Assembly (NCBI RefSeq): GCF_900109665.1
Contig: NZ_FOAO01000003.1
Span: 1 to 64,000, forward strand
Origin: Blastococcus sp. DSM 46786
GTDB lineage: Bacteria > Actinomycetota > Actinomycetes > Mycobacteriales > Geodermatophilaceae
Direction of reading: 5' to 3'
DNA: 64,000 bases
A program made the translations under genes and the position numbers. This document shows positions 16,391 through 25,964 of the stretch, piece after piece (positions within the stretch are counted from its first letter, which is position 1; the number at the start of each line of letters is the position of its first letter). The notes beneath the pieces were generated by a model. It had not been told where the DNA came from. It searched no databases and saw nothing but the letters and a program-made list of their open reading frames with translations.

Positions 16391-17450
16391 GCCGGCCGTC
16401 GACGCGCGTCCGGACCTGGCTGCGTGGTCCTGCCCGCTGCCGCTGGTCGACTCCCCGAACATCGTCATGGGCCACGGCGGCGGGGGAGCGATGTCGGCCG
16501 AACTGGTCGAGCACCTGTTCCTGCCGGCGTTCGGCGCGACGGGGGATCTCACCGACTCCGCCGTCCTCGACGTCGCCGGGGTCCGGGTGGCGTTCTCCAC
16601 CGACTCCTTCGTCGTCCGCCCGCTGTTCTTCCCCGGCGGCTCGATCGGGGACCTCGCCGTCAACGGCACGGTCAACGACCTGGCGATGTCCGGTGCGCGG
16701 CCGCTCTTCCTGTCGACCGCCTTCATCCTCGAGGAGGGGACGGCGCTGGCCGAACTCGGTCAGGTGGCGCAAGCGCTCGGAAAGGCGGCCGAGCTGGCCG
16801 GGGTCCGGCTGGTCACCGGTGACACGAAGGTCGTCGACGCCGGTCACGGCGACGGGGTCTACATCAACACCGCGGGGATCGGGCTGGTGCCCGAGGGGGT
16901 GGACATCCGCCCCGGTCGCGCCCGGGTCGGCGACGCGATCCTGGTCAGCGGTGACATCGGGGTGCACGGGGTGGCCGTGCTCAGCTGCCGGGAGGGGCTG
17001 GAGTTCGGCACCACGGTCACCAGCGACACCGCGGCGTTGCACGGTCTGGTGGCGGCGATGCTGGAGACGGGCGCGGACGTGCACGTGCTGCGGGACCCGA
17101 CCCGCGGCGGGCTGGCTGCCTCGCTCAACGAGATCGCCCGGACGGCCGGCGTGGGGGTGGAGATCGTCGAGCGGCAGGTGCCGGTGCCGGCGGAGGTCGC
17201 CGACGCCTGCAGCATCCTCGGGCTCGATCCGTTCTACGTCGCCAACGAGGGCAAGCTGGTCGCCTTCGTGCCGCCGCAGGACGCCGAGCAGGTCCTGGCC
17301 GCGATGCGGGCCCACCCGCTGGGTGCCGGAGCGGCCGTCATCGGCTCGGTGGTCGAGCCGCACCCTGGGATGGTCGTCGCGCGAACCGGGCTCGGAGGTA
17401 CCCGCGTGGTGGACCTGCCGGTCGGTGAGCAGCTGCCGCGGATCTGCTGA
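16383..17450 (+). CDS. hypE: HypE, dehydratase forming the cyanide donor
   Basis: HypE dehydrates its own C-terminal thiocarbamate to thiocyanate using ATP. The 355-aa protein ends in the required GEQLPRIC, whose last Cys is modified by HypF. The PurM-like ATP site is seen in [18 protein letters not shown] and [16 protein letters not shown]. The GTG start overlaps the hypD stop. It is the last gene of the operon and converges on the PPC gene with a 34-bp gap that holds no obvious hairpin. Confidence 0.95.
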   Translation: MAEPAVDARPDLAAWSCPLPLVDSPNIVMGHGGGGAMSAELVEHLFLPAFGATGDLTDSAVLDVAGVRVAFSTDSFVVRPLFFPGGSIGDLAVNGTVNDLAMSGARPLFLSTAFILEEGTALAELGQVAQALGKAAELAGVRLVTGDTKVVDAGHGDGVYINTAGIGLVPEGVDIRPGRARVGDAILVSGDIGVHGVAVLSCREGLEFGTTVTSDTAALHGLVAAMLETGADVHVLRDPTRGGLAASLNEIARTAGVGVEIVERQVPVPAEVADACSILGLDPFYVANEGKLVAFVPPQDAEQVLAAMRAHPLGAGAAVIGSVVEPHPGMVVARTGLGGTRVVDLPVGEQLPRIC

Positions 17451-17484
17451 CGACCCTCCTGCGCACCATGCCCGCGTATCCAGC

Positions 17485-17934
17485 TCAGCCGGCTCCTGCC
17501 GCGGGGTCGATGAGCGCGAGCCCGGAAGCGGGATCGTGCCGGCGCCGCAGGTGGGCGGCGCCGGCCGTCACCACGACCTCCAGGGTCGGGCGGACGACGG
17601 CGCGCAGCAGGTGGCCGCCGACCGTGGAACCGTCCCGCCGTCCGCAGACCACGTGCCCGTGCACCTGCCACCCGCCCTGCCCGTCGAGCGTGATGTCCCC
17701 GGCCAGGGTCAGCACCTCGACCTGGCCGTCGACGGGGATCTCGGCGTACTCCTGCTCGTCGAGGTCGTAGTAGCCCAGCGTCGCCTCGGAGAAGGCACCG
17801 ATGGCGGTGAACGAGCTGCCCGGCAGCTCGTGCCCGGTCGCCCACTCGGTCAGGCCGGACACGACCTCCTCGCCGGTCTCGAAGACGAGTGCGTGCTGCA
17901 CGGGTGGGCCGTCGGTCAGCGTGGTGGCCTTCAT
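17485..17934 (-). CDS. PPC/DUF296 (PD1-like) domain protein
   Basis: The 149-aa protein starts at an ATG with an AGGAGGGA ribosome site. It matches the PPC fold: LVFETGEEVVSGLTEWATGH at the start, SFTAIGAFSEATLGYYDLDE, then the conserved HGHVVCGRRDGSTVGGHLL with the His cluster that binds metal in bacterial members. Bacterial single-domain PPC proteins are often called DNA-binding but few have been tested. It lies 67 bp downstream of the enolase-superfamily gene on the same strand. Confidence 0.85.
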   Translation of the reverse strand: MKATTLTDGPPVQHALVFETGEEVVSGLTEWATGHELPGSSFTAIGAFSEATLGYYDLDEQEYAEIPVDGQVEVLTLAGDITLDGQGGWQVHGHVVCGRRDGSTVGGHLLRAVVRPTLEVVVTAGAAHLRRRHDPASGLALIDPAAGAG

Positions 17935-18001
17935 GGCGGGGGAATCCCTCCTGCTACGGGTGTGCGTGCTGTCGGATCGGACGGGGCGTCGGCGTCGCTG
18001 G

Positions 18002-19114
18002 TCATGCGGAGCGGTAGCGCTGCGCATCGGGGCGCAGCCGCAGCCCGTTCCCCGGACGGTCGGTCTGCGGGCGCATGCGCCCGCCACGCACCTCCGGGAC
18101 CCCGTCGAAGAGCATCGGCTCCAGACGGGCGTGGTCGACGAAGTGCTCGACGTGGCGCAGGTTCGGCACGCTCGCGGCGACGTGCGCGTGCAGCGCCGGC
18201 GCGCAGTGCGCGCTGACCTCCAGGCCGGCGCCGGCCGCCACCGCGGCCGCTCGCCGGAACTCGGTGATCCCGGCGACGCGGGTGACGTCGAGCTGCATGC
18301 AGTCGACGGCCCGGGCGACGCACATCCGCTGGACGTAGGCGAGGTCGTAGGCGTACTCGCCCGCGGCGACGTCGGTGTCCAGCGCAGCACGCAGCCCGGC
18401 CAGCCCGTCGAGGTCGTCGCTGGACACCGGTTCCTCGAACCAGGTGACGCCGAGGTCGTCCAGAGCACGGCCGACCCGGCGGGCCTGGCCGGGCGTGTAT
18501 CCGCCGTTGGCGTCGACGAACACCTCGACGCCGGCGCCGACCACATCCCGCGCCCGGCGCACCCGCTCCAGGTCACGGCCGGTCTGCTGCCCCCACGACT
18601 CGCCGATCTTGATCTTCACGGCGGACATCCCCAGGTCGCCGACCCAGTGCTCGAGGTGCCGGGCCGACGTGGCCTCGTCCCAGGTGGGGAAGCCCCCGCT
18701 GCCGTAGACGGCGACGTCGTCGTGCACCTGCCCCAGCAGTACGACGAGCGGAACGTCCAGCAGCCGGGCGGCGAGGTCCCAGAGGGCGGTGTCGACCGCG
18801 GCGACCGCCATGGACACCAGGCCGGGGCGACCGGCATTCCGGCAGCGGCGCACCATCGCCTCCCAGGCTGCCGGGACGGCCTGCGCCGGCCGTCCGAGGA
18901 CCACGTCGGCGAGGACGTCGGTGACCAGCGTCGCGCAGGCGGCCGGCCCGTACGTCCAGCCCAGTCCGGTCCGGCCGCCACCGGAGACCTGGACCAGCAC
19001 GCAGGTCGTCGAATCCCACGTCAGGGTGCCGTCGGCCTCCGGCCCCTCGGTGGGGACGACGAAGACCGAGACGTCGACGGCGTCGATCGTCGGGCCGGAC
19101 GGCGGACCGGTCAT
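18002..19114 (-). CDS. Enolase-superfamily (mandelate racemase/muconate lactonizing) enzyme
   Basis: This 370-aa protein abstracts a proton alpha to a carboxylate. The superfamily residues are visible: a KxK base (SAVKIKIGESWG near 179), the metal-binding Asp in EVFVDANGGYT, Glu in TWFEEPVSSDD, Glu/Asp in AAGEYAYD, and a His in EVSAHCAPALHAHVA. This points to an acid-sugar dehydratase or a racemase; the substrate cannot be read from the sequence. Its start overlaps the stop of the upstream FAD/Fe-S gene by ATGA, so the two are probably co-translated. Confidence 0.85.
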   Translation of the reverse strand: MTGPPSGPTIDAVDVSVFVVPTEGPEADGTLTWDSTTCVLVQVSGGGRTGLGWTYGPAACATLVTDVLADVVLGRPAQAVPAAWEAMVRRCRNAGRPGLVSMAVAAVDTALWDLAARLLDVPLVVLLGQVHDDVAVYGSGGFPTWDEATSARHLEHWVGDLGMSAVKIKIGESWGQQTGRDLERVRRARDVVGAGVEVFVDANGGYTPGQARRVGRALDDLGVTWFEEPVSSDDLDGLAGLRAALDTDVAAGEYAYDLAYVQRMCVARAVDCMQLDVTRVAGITEFRRAAAVAAGAGLEVSAHCAPALHAHVAASVPNLRHVEHFVDHARLEPMLFDGVPEVRGGRMRPQTDRPGNGLRLRPDAQRYRSA

Positions 19115-22100
19115 CGCCGCAGCGCCCGGATCGCCACCCCGGTCGTGCCGAGGCCGAGGGCGGTCACCGCGCCCAGGGCCGCCCACGAGGCCGCCCGTGG
19201 GGTCGACGGCCGGTCGGCCCACGTCTGCTCGGGCCGCGCGCCGGGCTGCGCGGCGTCCCCGCGCAGCGCCGCGGCCAGCACCTCGGCCAGATGCACACCC
19301 TCCCGGCCCCCGGCGTCCCCCTGCTCGATCTGGATCCGGCAGCTGAACCCGTCGGCGAGCACGACGTCCTCGGGGCCGGCCTTGCGGAGCTCGGGCAGCA
19401 GCACCCGTTCGGCGCAGGCCGTCGAGACGTCGTAGTGGCCGCGCTCGAACCCGAAGTTCCCGGCCAGCCCGCAGCAGCCGGAGTCGAGGACGTCGACGTC
19501 CATCCCCATCTGCTGCATGAGCTCGACGTCGCGGTCGAACCCCATGACCGCGTGCTGGTGGCAGTGCGTCTGCACGACCGCGCGCCGGCGCAGCTGTGGC
19601 GGCTCCCAGCCGGGGGTGTGCTCGGTGAGCAGCTCGGCCAGGGTCACGGTCTGCTGCTGCAGCCGCTGGACGTCGGGGTCGTCCGGGTACAGCTCGGCGG
19701 CGTCGGAGCGGAACACCGCGGTGCACGACGGCTCGAGCCCGAGCACCAGGGTTCCCGCCTGCACGTGCGGGCGCAGCACGTCGATCGTGCGACGCAGCAC
19801 CCGCTTGGCGACGTCCAGCTGACCGGTCGAGATCCAGGTGAGGCCGCAGCAGACGGCGTCGGTCGGGACGACGACCCGCCAGCCGGCGTCCTCGAGCACC
19901 TCGACGGCGGCCTTCGCCAGCCCCGGCTGGAACGAGTTGCTGAACGTGTCGGGCCACAGCACCACCTCACCGCGCTGCCCCGTGCCGCGCGGCCCGCGGG
20001 CCGCGTACCAGGCCTGGAACGTCTGGTCGGCGAACTGCGGGATCTCCCGCTCCGGCGCGACACCGCCGATGGCCGTGGCGATCCGCCGGAGCCCCGGGGC
20101 CTGGGTGAGGGCGTTGAGCACCCGGGGGGCCGTGCCGGCCACCCTCGCCACCAGCGGCAGCCAGCCCAGCGTGTAGTGGGCGATCGGACGCAGCCGGCCG
20201 GCGTAGTGGTGGGACAGGAACTCGGCCTTGTAGGTGGCCATGTCCACGTTCACCGGGCAGTCGGTCTTGCAGCCCTTGCAGGCCAGGCAGAGATCGAGGG
20301 AGTCACGGACGGCTGTCGAGCGCCAGCCGTCGCCGATGGGCGAGTCCGCGTGGCCCTGCAGCATCTCGAACAGCAGCCGGGCCCGGCCGCGCGTGGAGTG
20401 CTCCTCCTCGCGGGTGACCATGTACGACGGGCACATCACCCCACCCTCGTCGCGCCGGCACCGGCCCACCCCGACGCAGCGCAGCACGGCCCGGTCGAAA
20501 CTGCCGTCGTCGTGCGGATAGGCGAAGTGCGTGTCCACCTGCGCAGGCGAGTAGTCGGTGCCCAGCCGCAGGTGCTCGTCGAGCCGGTAGGGGGCCACGA
20601 CCTTGCCGGGGTTCATCCGGTTGCCGGGGTCGAAGACCGCCTTGAGCCGGCCGAAGGCCTCGACCAGCTCGTCGCCGAACATCCTCGGCAGCAGCTCGCC
20701 GCGGGCCTGCCCGTCCCCGTGCTCCCCGGAGAAGGACCCGCCGTAGGAGACCACCAGGTCGGCGGCCCGTTCGATGAACTCGCGGAATCGCCGCACGCCG
20801 CCGGCGGTCTGCAGGTCGAAGGGGATGCGGGTGTGCACGCAACCCTGCCCGAAGTGGCCGTAGAGCGACACCGGGCCGAACTCGAACTCGTCGTACAGCC
20901 GCTGCAGGTCGGTCAGGTAGTCGGCGAGGTCGGCCGGGTCGACGGCGGAGTCCTCCCACCCGGGCCAGGCGTCGGGCTGCCCGGGCACGCGGGCGGTGGC
21001 CCCCAGCCCCGCCTCCCGCACCTTCCAGATGTCGGCCTGGTGCACGCCCTGGTCGAACACGGTCGCCGTGGGCCCGCTCTCCCAGCCGCCGACGAGGTCG
21101 GCGAAGCCCCGCGCCCGCTCGCTCGCCTCGTCGCCGGTCTCGCCGCCGAACTGGACCAGCAGCCAGGCGCGCGGTCCCTCGGGCAGCAGGGCCAGCGTGT
21201 CGGGGTTCAGGTCCTTGGCCTGCTGGAAGCCGATCAGGTGCCGGTCCAGACCCTCCAGGGCGATCGGCTGGTGCTCGACGATCGCCGGCACGTCGCGGGC
21301 GGAGGCGGCGACGTCGGGGTAGCCCAGCAGCACCAGCGCGCGGTGCTCGACCACGGGTACCAGCCGCAGCTCGGCGCGCAGCACCGTCACGAGGGTGTTC
21401 TCGGAGCCGATCAGCGCCTGGGCGAGGTCGAAGCCCTTCTCGGGCAGCAGCGCCTGCAGGTTGTAGCCCGAGACGCGGCGGGGGATGTCGGGGTAGCGCT
21501 CCCGGACCTGCTCGCCGTACCGGTCGGCCAGCTCGCGCAGCTGCCGGTACACCTCGCCCCGCCGCCCGCCGGCCTGCACGATCGCGGCGTACTCCTCGTC
21601 GGAGGTGGCGCCGACGGTCATCCGGGTGCCGTCGTAGAGCAGCACGTCGAGGGAGACGATGTTGTCGACGACCTTGCCCGTGCGCTGCGCCGTCGCACCG
21701 CAGGCGTTGTTGCCGATCATCCCGCCGATCGTGCAGTGGTTGTGCGTCGCCGGCTCCGGGCCGAACTCCAGCCCGTGCTCCTCCAGTTGCGCGTTGAGCC
21801 GGTCGAGCACGATGCCCGGCTCCACCACGCAGGTGCGTGCCCCGGGATCCACCGACACCAGCCGGGTGCAGTACTTGGAGAAGTCCAGGACGACGGCGGT
21901 GTTGGTGCACTCGCCGGCCAGGCTCGTCCCGCCGCCCCGCGAGAGCACCGGGGCACCGTGGTCCCGGCAGACCGTGATCGCCTCCGCCGCCGCGTCCACC
22001 GAGCGCGGGACCACCACCCCGATCGGCACCTGGCGGTAGTTGGAGGCGTCGGTGCTGTACGCGCCGCGGGATCCGGCGTCGAACCGCACCTCGCCGTCCA

Positions 22101-22206
22101 CCCGGGCGCGCAGGTCGCGCTCCAGGGCGGCGACGTCGAGAGCGGACGGGGGACCAGCGCCCTCCGGTGGCCGGACGACGGGGGCGGGGAGGTCGACCGA
22201 GGTCAC
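19111..22206 (-). CDS. FAD-linked oxidase fused to a Fe-S/CCG domain (D-2-hydroxyacid dehydrogenase type)
   Basis: This 1031-aa protein begins with GTG. The N-terminal 540 residues form the FAD-binding type 4 and FAD-linked C-terminal domains (VLSRGGGTSLAGECTNT, HNHCTIGGMIGNNACGA, SFSGEHGDGQARGE). Two [4Fe-4S] motifs follow (CVGVGRCRRDEGGVMCPSY and CLACKGCKTDCPVN), then two CCG motifs (TDAVCCGLTW and DSGCCGLAGNFGFE). A last hydrophobic stretch (WAALGAVTALGLGTTGVAI) may anchor it in the membrane. Family members oxidise D-lactate, glycolate or 2-hydroxyglutarate and pass electrons to quinone. It starts 10 bp after the TPP enzyme gene. Confidence 0.9.
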   Translation of the reverse strand: MTSVDLPAPVVRPPEGAGPPSALDVAALERDLRARVDGEVRFDAGSRGAYSTDASNYRQVPIGVVVPRSVDAAAEAITVCRDHGAPVLSRGGGTSLAGECTNTAVVLDFSKYCTRLVSVDPGARTCVVEPGIVLDRLNAQLEEHGLEFGPEPATHNHCTIGGMIGNNACGATAQRTGKVVDNIVSLDVLLYDGTRMTVGATSDEEYAAIVQAGGRRGEVYRQLRELADRYGEQVRERYPDIPRRVSGYNLQALLPEKGFDLAQALIGSENTLVTVLRAELRLVPVVEHRALVLLGYPDVAASARDVPAIVEHQPIALEGLDRHLIGFQQAKDLNPDTLALLPEGPRAWLLVQFGGETGDEASERARGFADLVGGWESGPTATVFDQGVHQADIWKVREAGLGATARVPGQPDAWPGWEDSAVDPADLADYLTDLQRLYDEFEFGPVSLYGHFGQGCVHTRIPFDLQTAGGVRRFREFIERAADLVVSYGGSFSGEHGDGQARGELLPRMFGDELVEAFGRLKAVFDPGNRMNPGKVVAPYRLDEHLRLGTDYSPAQVDTHFAYPHDDGSFDRAVLRCVGVGRCRRDEGGVMCPSYMVTREEEHSTRGRARLLFEMLQGHADSPIGDGWRSTAVRDSLDLCLACKGCKTDCPVNVDMATYKAEFLSHHYAGRLRPIAHYTLGWLPLVARVAGTAPRVLNALTQAPGLRRIATAIGGVAPEREIPQFADQTFQAWYAARGPRGTGQRGEVVLWPDTFSNSFQPGLAKAAVEVLEDAGWRVVVPTDAVCCGLTWISTGQLDVAKRVLRRTIDVLRPHVQAGTLVLGLEPSCTAVFRSDAAELYPDDPDVQRLQQQTVTLAELLTEHTPGWEPPQLRRRAVVQTHCHQHAVMGFDRDVELMQQMGMDVDVLDSGCCGLAGNFGFERGHYDVSTACAERVLLPELRKAGPEDVVLADGFSCRIQIEQGDAGGREGVHLAEVLAAALRGDAAQPGARPEQTWADRPSTPRAASWAALGAVTALGLGTTGVAIRALRR

Positions 22207-22216
22207 CGGCCGCGCC

Positions 22217-24013
22217 TCAGCCGTCGCCCTTGGAGCCGGGCAGGAACTCCTGCACCTTCTGCTTGACCCCCTGCTTGATGAAGCCGGCGGCGTCCTCGTC
22301 GCCCTTGAGCGCCGACTTGGCGGTGGCCATGGCCTGCTCGAAGGTGGCGTGCGGGGGGATGGGGGGCACGTCGGGGTCGCAGCGGATGTCGAGCACCGTC
22401 GGGCGGTCGGCCGACAGTGCCGCCTCCCACGCCGGCCCGACGTCCTCGGGCTTGTCGACGTTGATGGCCTGCAGGCCGAGCCCGCGGGCGAACGCGGCGT
22501 AGTCGATGTCGGGGATGGTCTGCGACTCGGCGAACTTCGGTGCCCCCTCCATGGCCCGCATCTCCCAGGTGACCTGGTTGAGGTCGTCGTTGTGGAAGAC
22601 GGCGGTGACCAGCCGAGGGTCGGACCACTGCTTGTAGTACCGGGCGATGGTGATCTGCTCGGCCAGCCCGTTCATCTGCATGGCGCCGTCCCCGACCAGG
22701 GCGATGGCCGGCCGGTCCGGGTGCGCCCACTTGGCGCCGATGGCGTAGGGCACGCCCGGGCCCATCGTGGCCAGCGTCCCGGACAGCGAGCACTTCACGC
22801 CGCCGCGCACCTTGAGGTGCCGGGCGTACCAGTTCGCCGCGCTGCCGGAGTCGGAGGTGACGATCGCGTTGGCCGGCAGCCGCTCGGAGAGCTCGTGCAC
22901 GATGCGCATCGGGTTGACCGGGTCGGCGTCGGTCAGCGCCCGCCGCTCCATGGTCTGCCACCAGTCGGCGACGCCGTCCTCGATGCTCTGCCGCCAGGAG
23001 CGGTCGGACTTGCGCTGGAGCAGCGGGATGAGCGCCTGGAGGGTGGCCTTCGAGTCGCCCACGACGTTGAGCTCGTAGGGGTAGCGCATGCCGATCCAGC
23101 TGCCGGACCGGTCGATCTGGATGGCGCGGGCCTGGTCGAGCTCCGGCATGAACTGGGTGTACGGGAAGTTCGACCCGATCGTCAGCAGCGTGTCGCAGCC
23201 CATCATCAGGTCGTAGCTGGGCTTGGTGCCGAGCAGGCCGATCGCGCCGGTGACCCAGGGCTCGGTGTCGGGCAGCACGTCCTTGCCCAGCAGCGCCTTG
23301 GCGGCACCGGCGCCGAGCAGGTCGGCGACCTGGGTCAGCTCTTCCTGGCAGTCGCGGGCGCCCTGGCCGACCAGCAGGGCCACCTTCTCGCCCGCGTTGA
23401 GGATCTCGGCGGCCTGGCGGACGGCGGCCGGGTCGGGCTGCGGCTTCGAGGGGGCGATGCCCAGGCTGGAGGGCACCTCCTTGAACTGGTGGCCGGGCGG
23501 CTCGTAGTCCAGTTCGAGGACGTCGGAGGGGAAGATCAGCGCCGTCGGAGCCCGCTCGCTGACGGCGATGCGGATGGCCCGGTCGATCAGGTTGGGCAGC
23601 TGCTCGGGGACGGTGCACATCTGCACGTAGTCGCTGCAGACGTCCTTGTAGAGGCTGAGCAGGTCGACCTCCTGCTGGTAGCCGCCACCCATCGCCGAGC
23701 GCTCGGTCTGCCCGACGATGGCCACCACCGGCACGTGGTCGAGCTTGGCGTCGTAGAGCCCGTTGAGCAGGTGGATCGCTCCGGGGCCGCTGGTGGCGGC
23801 GCAGACGCCGAACCCGCCGCTGAACTTCGCGAAGCCGACGGCCTCGAACGCCGACATCTCCTCGTGCCGGGACTGTACGAACTCCGGGTCGTTGTCGGCC
23901 CGCCCCCAGGCCGCGAGCAGCCCGTTGATCCCGTCGCCGGGATAACCGAACACCTGGCGCACGCCCCATTCGCGCAGGCGGGCGAGCAGGTAGTCGGCGA
24001 CGGTCTGGGCCAT
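22217..24013 (-). CDS. TPP-dependent enzyme, pyruvate oxidase (PoxB)-like
   Basis: This 598-aa protein has the three-domain TPP fold. The catalytic Glu lies in SRHEEMSAFEAVGFAKF (residue about 50). The middle FAD/dehydrogenase-like domain contains VALLVGQGARDC. The TPP motif runs from GDGAMQMNGLAEQ to FHNDDLNQVTWEMR. The ATG at 24011-24013 is chosen because TGGAGGTC is 5 nt upstream; an earlier start would overlap that site. PoxB enzymes decarboxylate pyruvate to acetate and feed the quinone pool, and acetolactate-synthase-like activity is an alternative. The downstream FAD/Fe-S oxidase makes a shared role in 2-oxo/2-hydroxy acid oxidation plausible. Confidence 0.85.
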   Translation of the reverse strand: MAQTVADYLLARLREWGVRQVFGYPGDGINGLLAAWGRADNDPEFVQSRHEEMSAFEAVGFAKFSGGFGVCAATSGPGAIHLLNGLYDAKLDHVPVVAIVGQTERSAMGGGYQQEVDLLSLYKDVCSDYVQMCTVPEQLPNLIDRAIRIAVSERAPTALIFPSDVLELDYEPPGHQFKEVPSSLGIAPSKPQPDPAAVRQAAEILNAGEKVALLVGQGARDCQEELTQVADLLGAGAAKALLGKDVLPDTEPWVTGAIGLLGTKPSYDLMMGCDTLLTIGSNFPYTQFMPELDQARAIQIDRSGSWIGMRYPYELNVVGDSKATLQALIPLLQRKSDRSWRQSIEDGVADWWQTMERRALTDADPVNPMRIVHELSERLPANAIVTSDSGSAANWYARHLKVRGGVKCSLSGTLATMGPGVPYAIGAKWAHPDRPAIALVGDGAMQMNGLAEQITIARYYKQWSDPRLVTAVFHNDDLNQVTWEMRAMEGAPKFAESQTIPDIDYAAFARGLGLQAINVDKPEDVGPAWEAALSADRPTVLDIRCDPDVPPIPPHATFEQAMATAKSALKGDEDAAGFIKQGVKQKVQEFLPGSKGDG

Positions 24014-24121
24014 GGTGACCTCCACGGTTACGGGTCGAGCGCGGCAACGTCTCGTCGCGCCCTAGCCACCTCGGGGGGGCGGCTAAACAGGGCCTCCGGG
24101 CGTGTCACGGGTTCGTCACAG

Positions 24122-25927
24122 TCACCCCCCGGGGCCGTCCGGGCTCTCCTCCGCGGCGGGGGTGCCGCTGAGGTGCCGTGCCGCGTTGACCAGGCCGACG
24201 TGGCTGAACGCCTGCGGGGTGTTGCCCACCTGCCGGCCCGCGCGGGTGTCGTACTCCTCGCCGAGCAGCCCCAGGTCGTTGCGCAGCCCGAGCAGCCGCT
24301 CGAACAGCCGCTCGGCCTCCGCGGGACGGCCGATGCCGGCCAGTGCGTCGACCAGCCAGAAGCTGCAGGCCAGGAAGGTGCCCTCGCGCCCGGGCAGGCC
24401 GTCCACCGACCCGTCGTCGGCGTCCGTCCGGTAGCGCAGCAGCAGATCGTCCTCGGTCAGTTCTCGCTGGACGGCCTCGACGGTGCCGACGACCCGGTCG
24501 TCCCGCCAGTCGAGGAACCCGAACCGCGGGATCAGCAGCAGTGCCGCGTCCAGGCCGGGGGAGCCGTAGGACTGGGTGAAGGTCCGGCGGGCGGCGTCGT
24601 ACCCCCGGGTGCAGACGTCGGTGTGGATCTCCGCGCGCAGGGCCTTCCACCGGTCGACCGGCCCGTCGAGGCCGTGCCGCTCGACGGCTTGGACGGCGCT
24701 GTGGACACCGGCCCAGGCCATGACCTTGCTGTGCACGAAGTGCCGGCGCGGGCCGCGGACCTCCCACAGCCCGTTGTCCGGCCGGTCCCAGTTGCCTTCG
24801 AGGAAGTCCAGGAGCCCGCGCTGGAGCCGCCAGGCGTCGTCGATGGTGCTCAGGCCGGCCTCGCGGGACAGGTGCAGCCCGTCGAGGACCTCGCCCCACA
24901 CGTCGAGCTGGAACTGGCCGGCTGCGGCGTTGCCGATGCGGACCGGCGCCGATCCCCCGTACCCGTCCAGCCACGGCAGCTCCTGCTCGGGGATCCGCCG
25001 GGCCCCGTCGAGGGTGTACATGATCCGCAGATCGGCCGGGTCCCCGGCGACCGCGCGCAGCAGCCAGTCCCGCCAGGCGCGGGCCTCGCGCACGTACCCG
25101 GTGCCGAGCAGGGCCTGGAGGGTGAACGTGGCGTCGCGCAGCCAGGTGTAGCGGTAGTCCCAGTTGCGCACGCCACCGAGGTCCTCCGGCAGCGAGGTCG
25201 TCGGCGCGGCGACGATGCCACCGGTGGGTGCGTAGGTCAGCGCCTTCAACGTCAGCAGCGAGCGGCGGACGGCGTCCGGCCAGCGGCCGGTGTAGTCGCA
25301 GCGGCCGATCCAGTCGGCCCAGAAGGTCTCGGTGTCCGCCAGCGCCCGGTCGGCCTCCACCGGCCGTGGCCGTGCGGCGTAGGACGGGGCGTGCGTGAGC
25401 ACGAACGGCACCCGCTCGCCGGCGCCGACCTCGAACTCCGCCGTGCATGCGCCTTCGGAGTCCTCGAGCGGCACCGGCGTGCGCAGCCACGCGGCGTCCG
25501 GGCCGGCGATCGCGACCAGGTCGCCGTCCTGCCTGCGCAGCCACGGGGGCACGTGCCCGTAGTCGAACCGCAGCCGCAGTTCGGTCCGCATGGCGACCCG
25601 GCCGGAGACGCCCTCGACCACCCGGACGACGTCGGCCGCCTCGCCCCGGATGGGCATGAGGTCGATGACCCGGACGGTGCCGTCGGGGGTCTCCCACTCG
25701 GTCTCGAGGACGAGCGAGTCCCCGCGGTACTGCCGCCGGGTGCACGTCCCGCCCGCAGCCGGTGCCAGCAGCCAGCGGCCGGCGCGCTCGTCGTGGAGCA
25801 GCGCGGCGAAGCAGGCCGCCGAGTCGAACCGCGGCAGGCACAACCAGTCGATCGAGCCGTCACGGCCGACCAGTGCGGCGGTCTGCAGGTCGCCGATCAG
25901 GCCGTAGTCCTCGATGCGGCCGGGCAT
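24122..25927 (-). CDS. Glycoside hydrolase family 15 (glucoamylase/trehalase-like)
   Basis: This 601-aa protein has a GH15 N-terminal beta domain (MPGRIEDYGLIGDLQTAALV, DGSIDWLCLPRFDSAACF) and an (alpha/alpha)6 barrel with VRNWDYRYTWLRDATFTLQ, the hallmark substrate-binding stretch. No signal peptide is seen, so it is likely cytoplasmic. Actinobacterial members of this group include a trehalase that cleaves trehalose to glucose, and glucan glucohydrolase is the alternative. The ATG at 25925-25927 is chosen to match the conserved N-terminus; upstream codons look non-coding. The 108-bp gap to the TPP gene shows no structure. Confidence 0.9.
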   Translation of the reverse strand: MPGRIEDYGLIGDLQTAALVGRDGSIDWLCLPRFDSAACFAALLHDERAGRWLLAPAAGGTCTRRQYRGDSLVLETEWETPDGTVRVIDLMPIRGEAADVVRVVEGVSGRVAMRTELRLRFDYGHVPPWLRRQDGDLVAIAGPDAAWLRTPVPLEDSEGACTAEFEVGAGERVPFVLTHAPSYAARPRPVEADRALADTETFWADWIGRCDYTGRWPDAVRRSLLTLKALTYAPTGGIVAAPTTSLPEDLGGVRNWDYRYTWLRDATFTLQALLGTGYVREARAWRDWLLRAVAGDPADLRIMYTLDGARRIPEQELPWLDGYGGSAPVRIGNAAAGQFQLDVWGEVLDGLHLSREAGLSTIDDAWRLQRGLLDFLEGNWDRPDNGLWEVRGPRRHFVHSKVMAWAGVHSAVQAVERHGLDGPVDRWKALRAEIHTDVCTRGYDAARRTFTQSYGSPGLDAALLLIPRFGFLDWRDDRVVGTVEAVQRELTEDDLLLRYRTDADDGSVDGLPGREGTFLACSFWLVDALAGIGRPAEAERLFERLLGLRNDLGLLGEEYDTRAGRQVGNTPQAFSHVGLVNAARHLSGTPAAEESPDGPGG

Positions 25928-25964
25928 CGCCGCCGTCCGGCCCCTCAACCGGCCGGCCGGCGGC

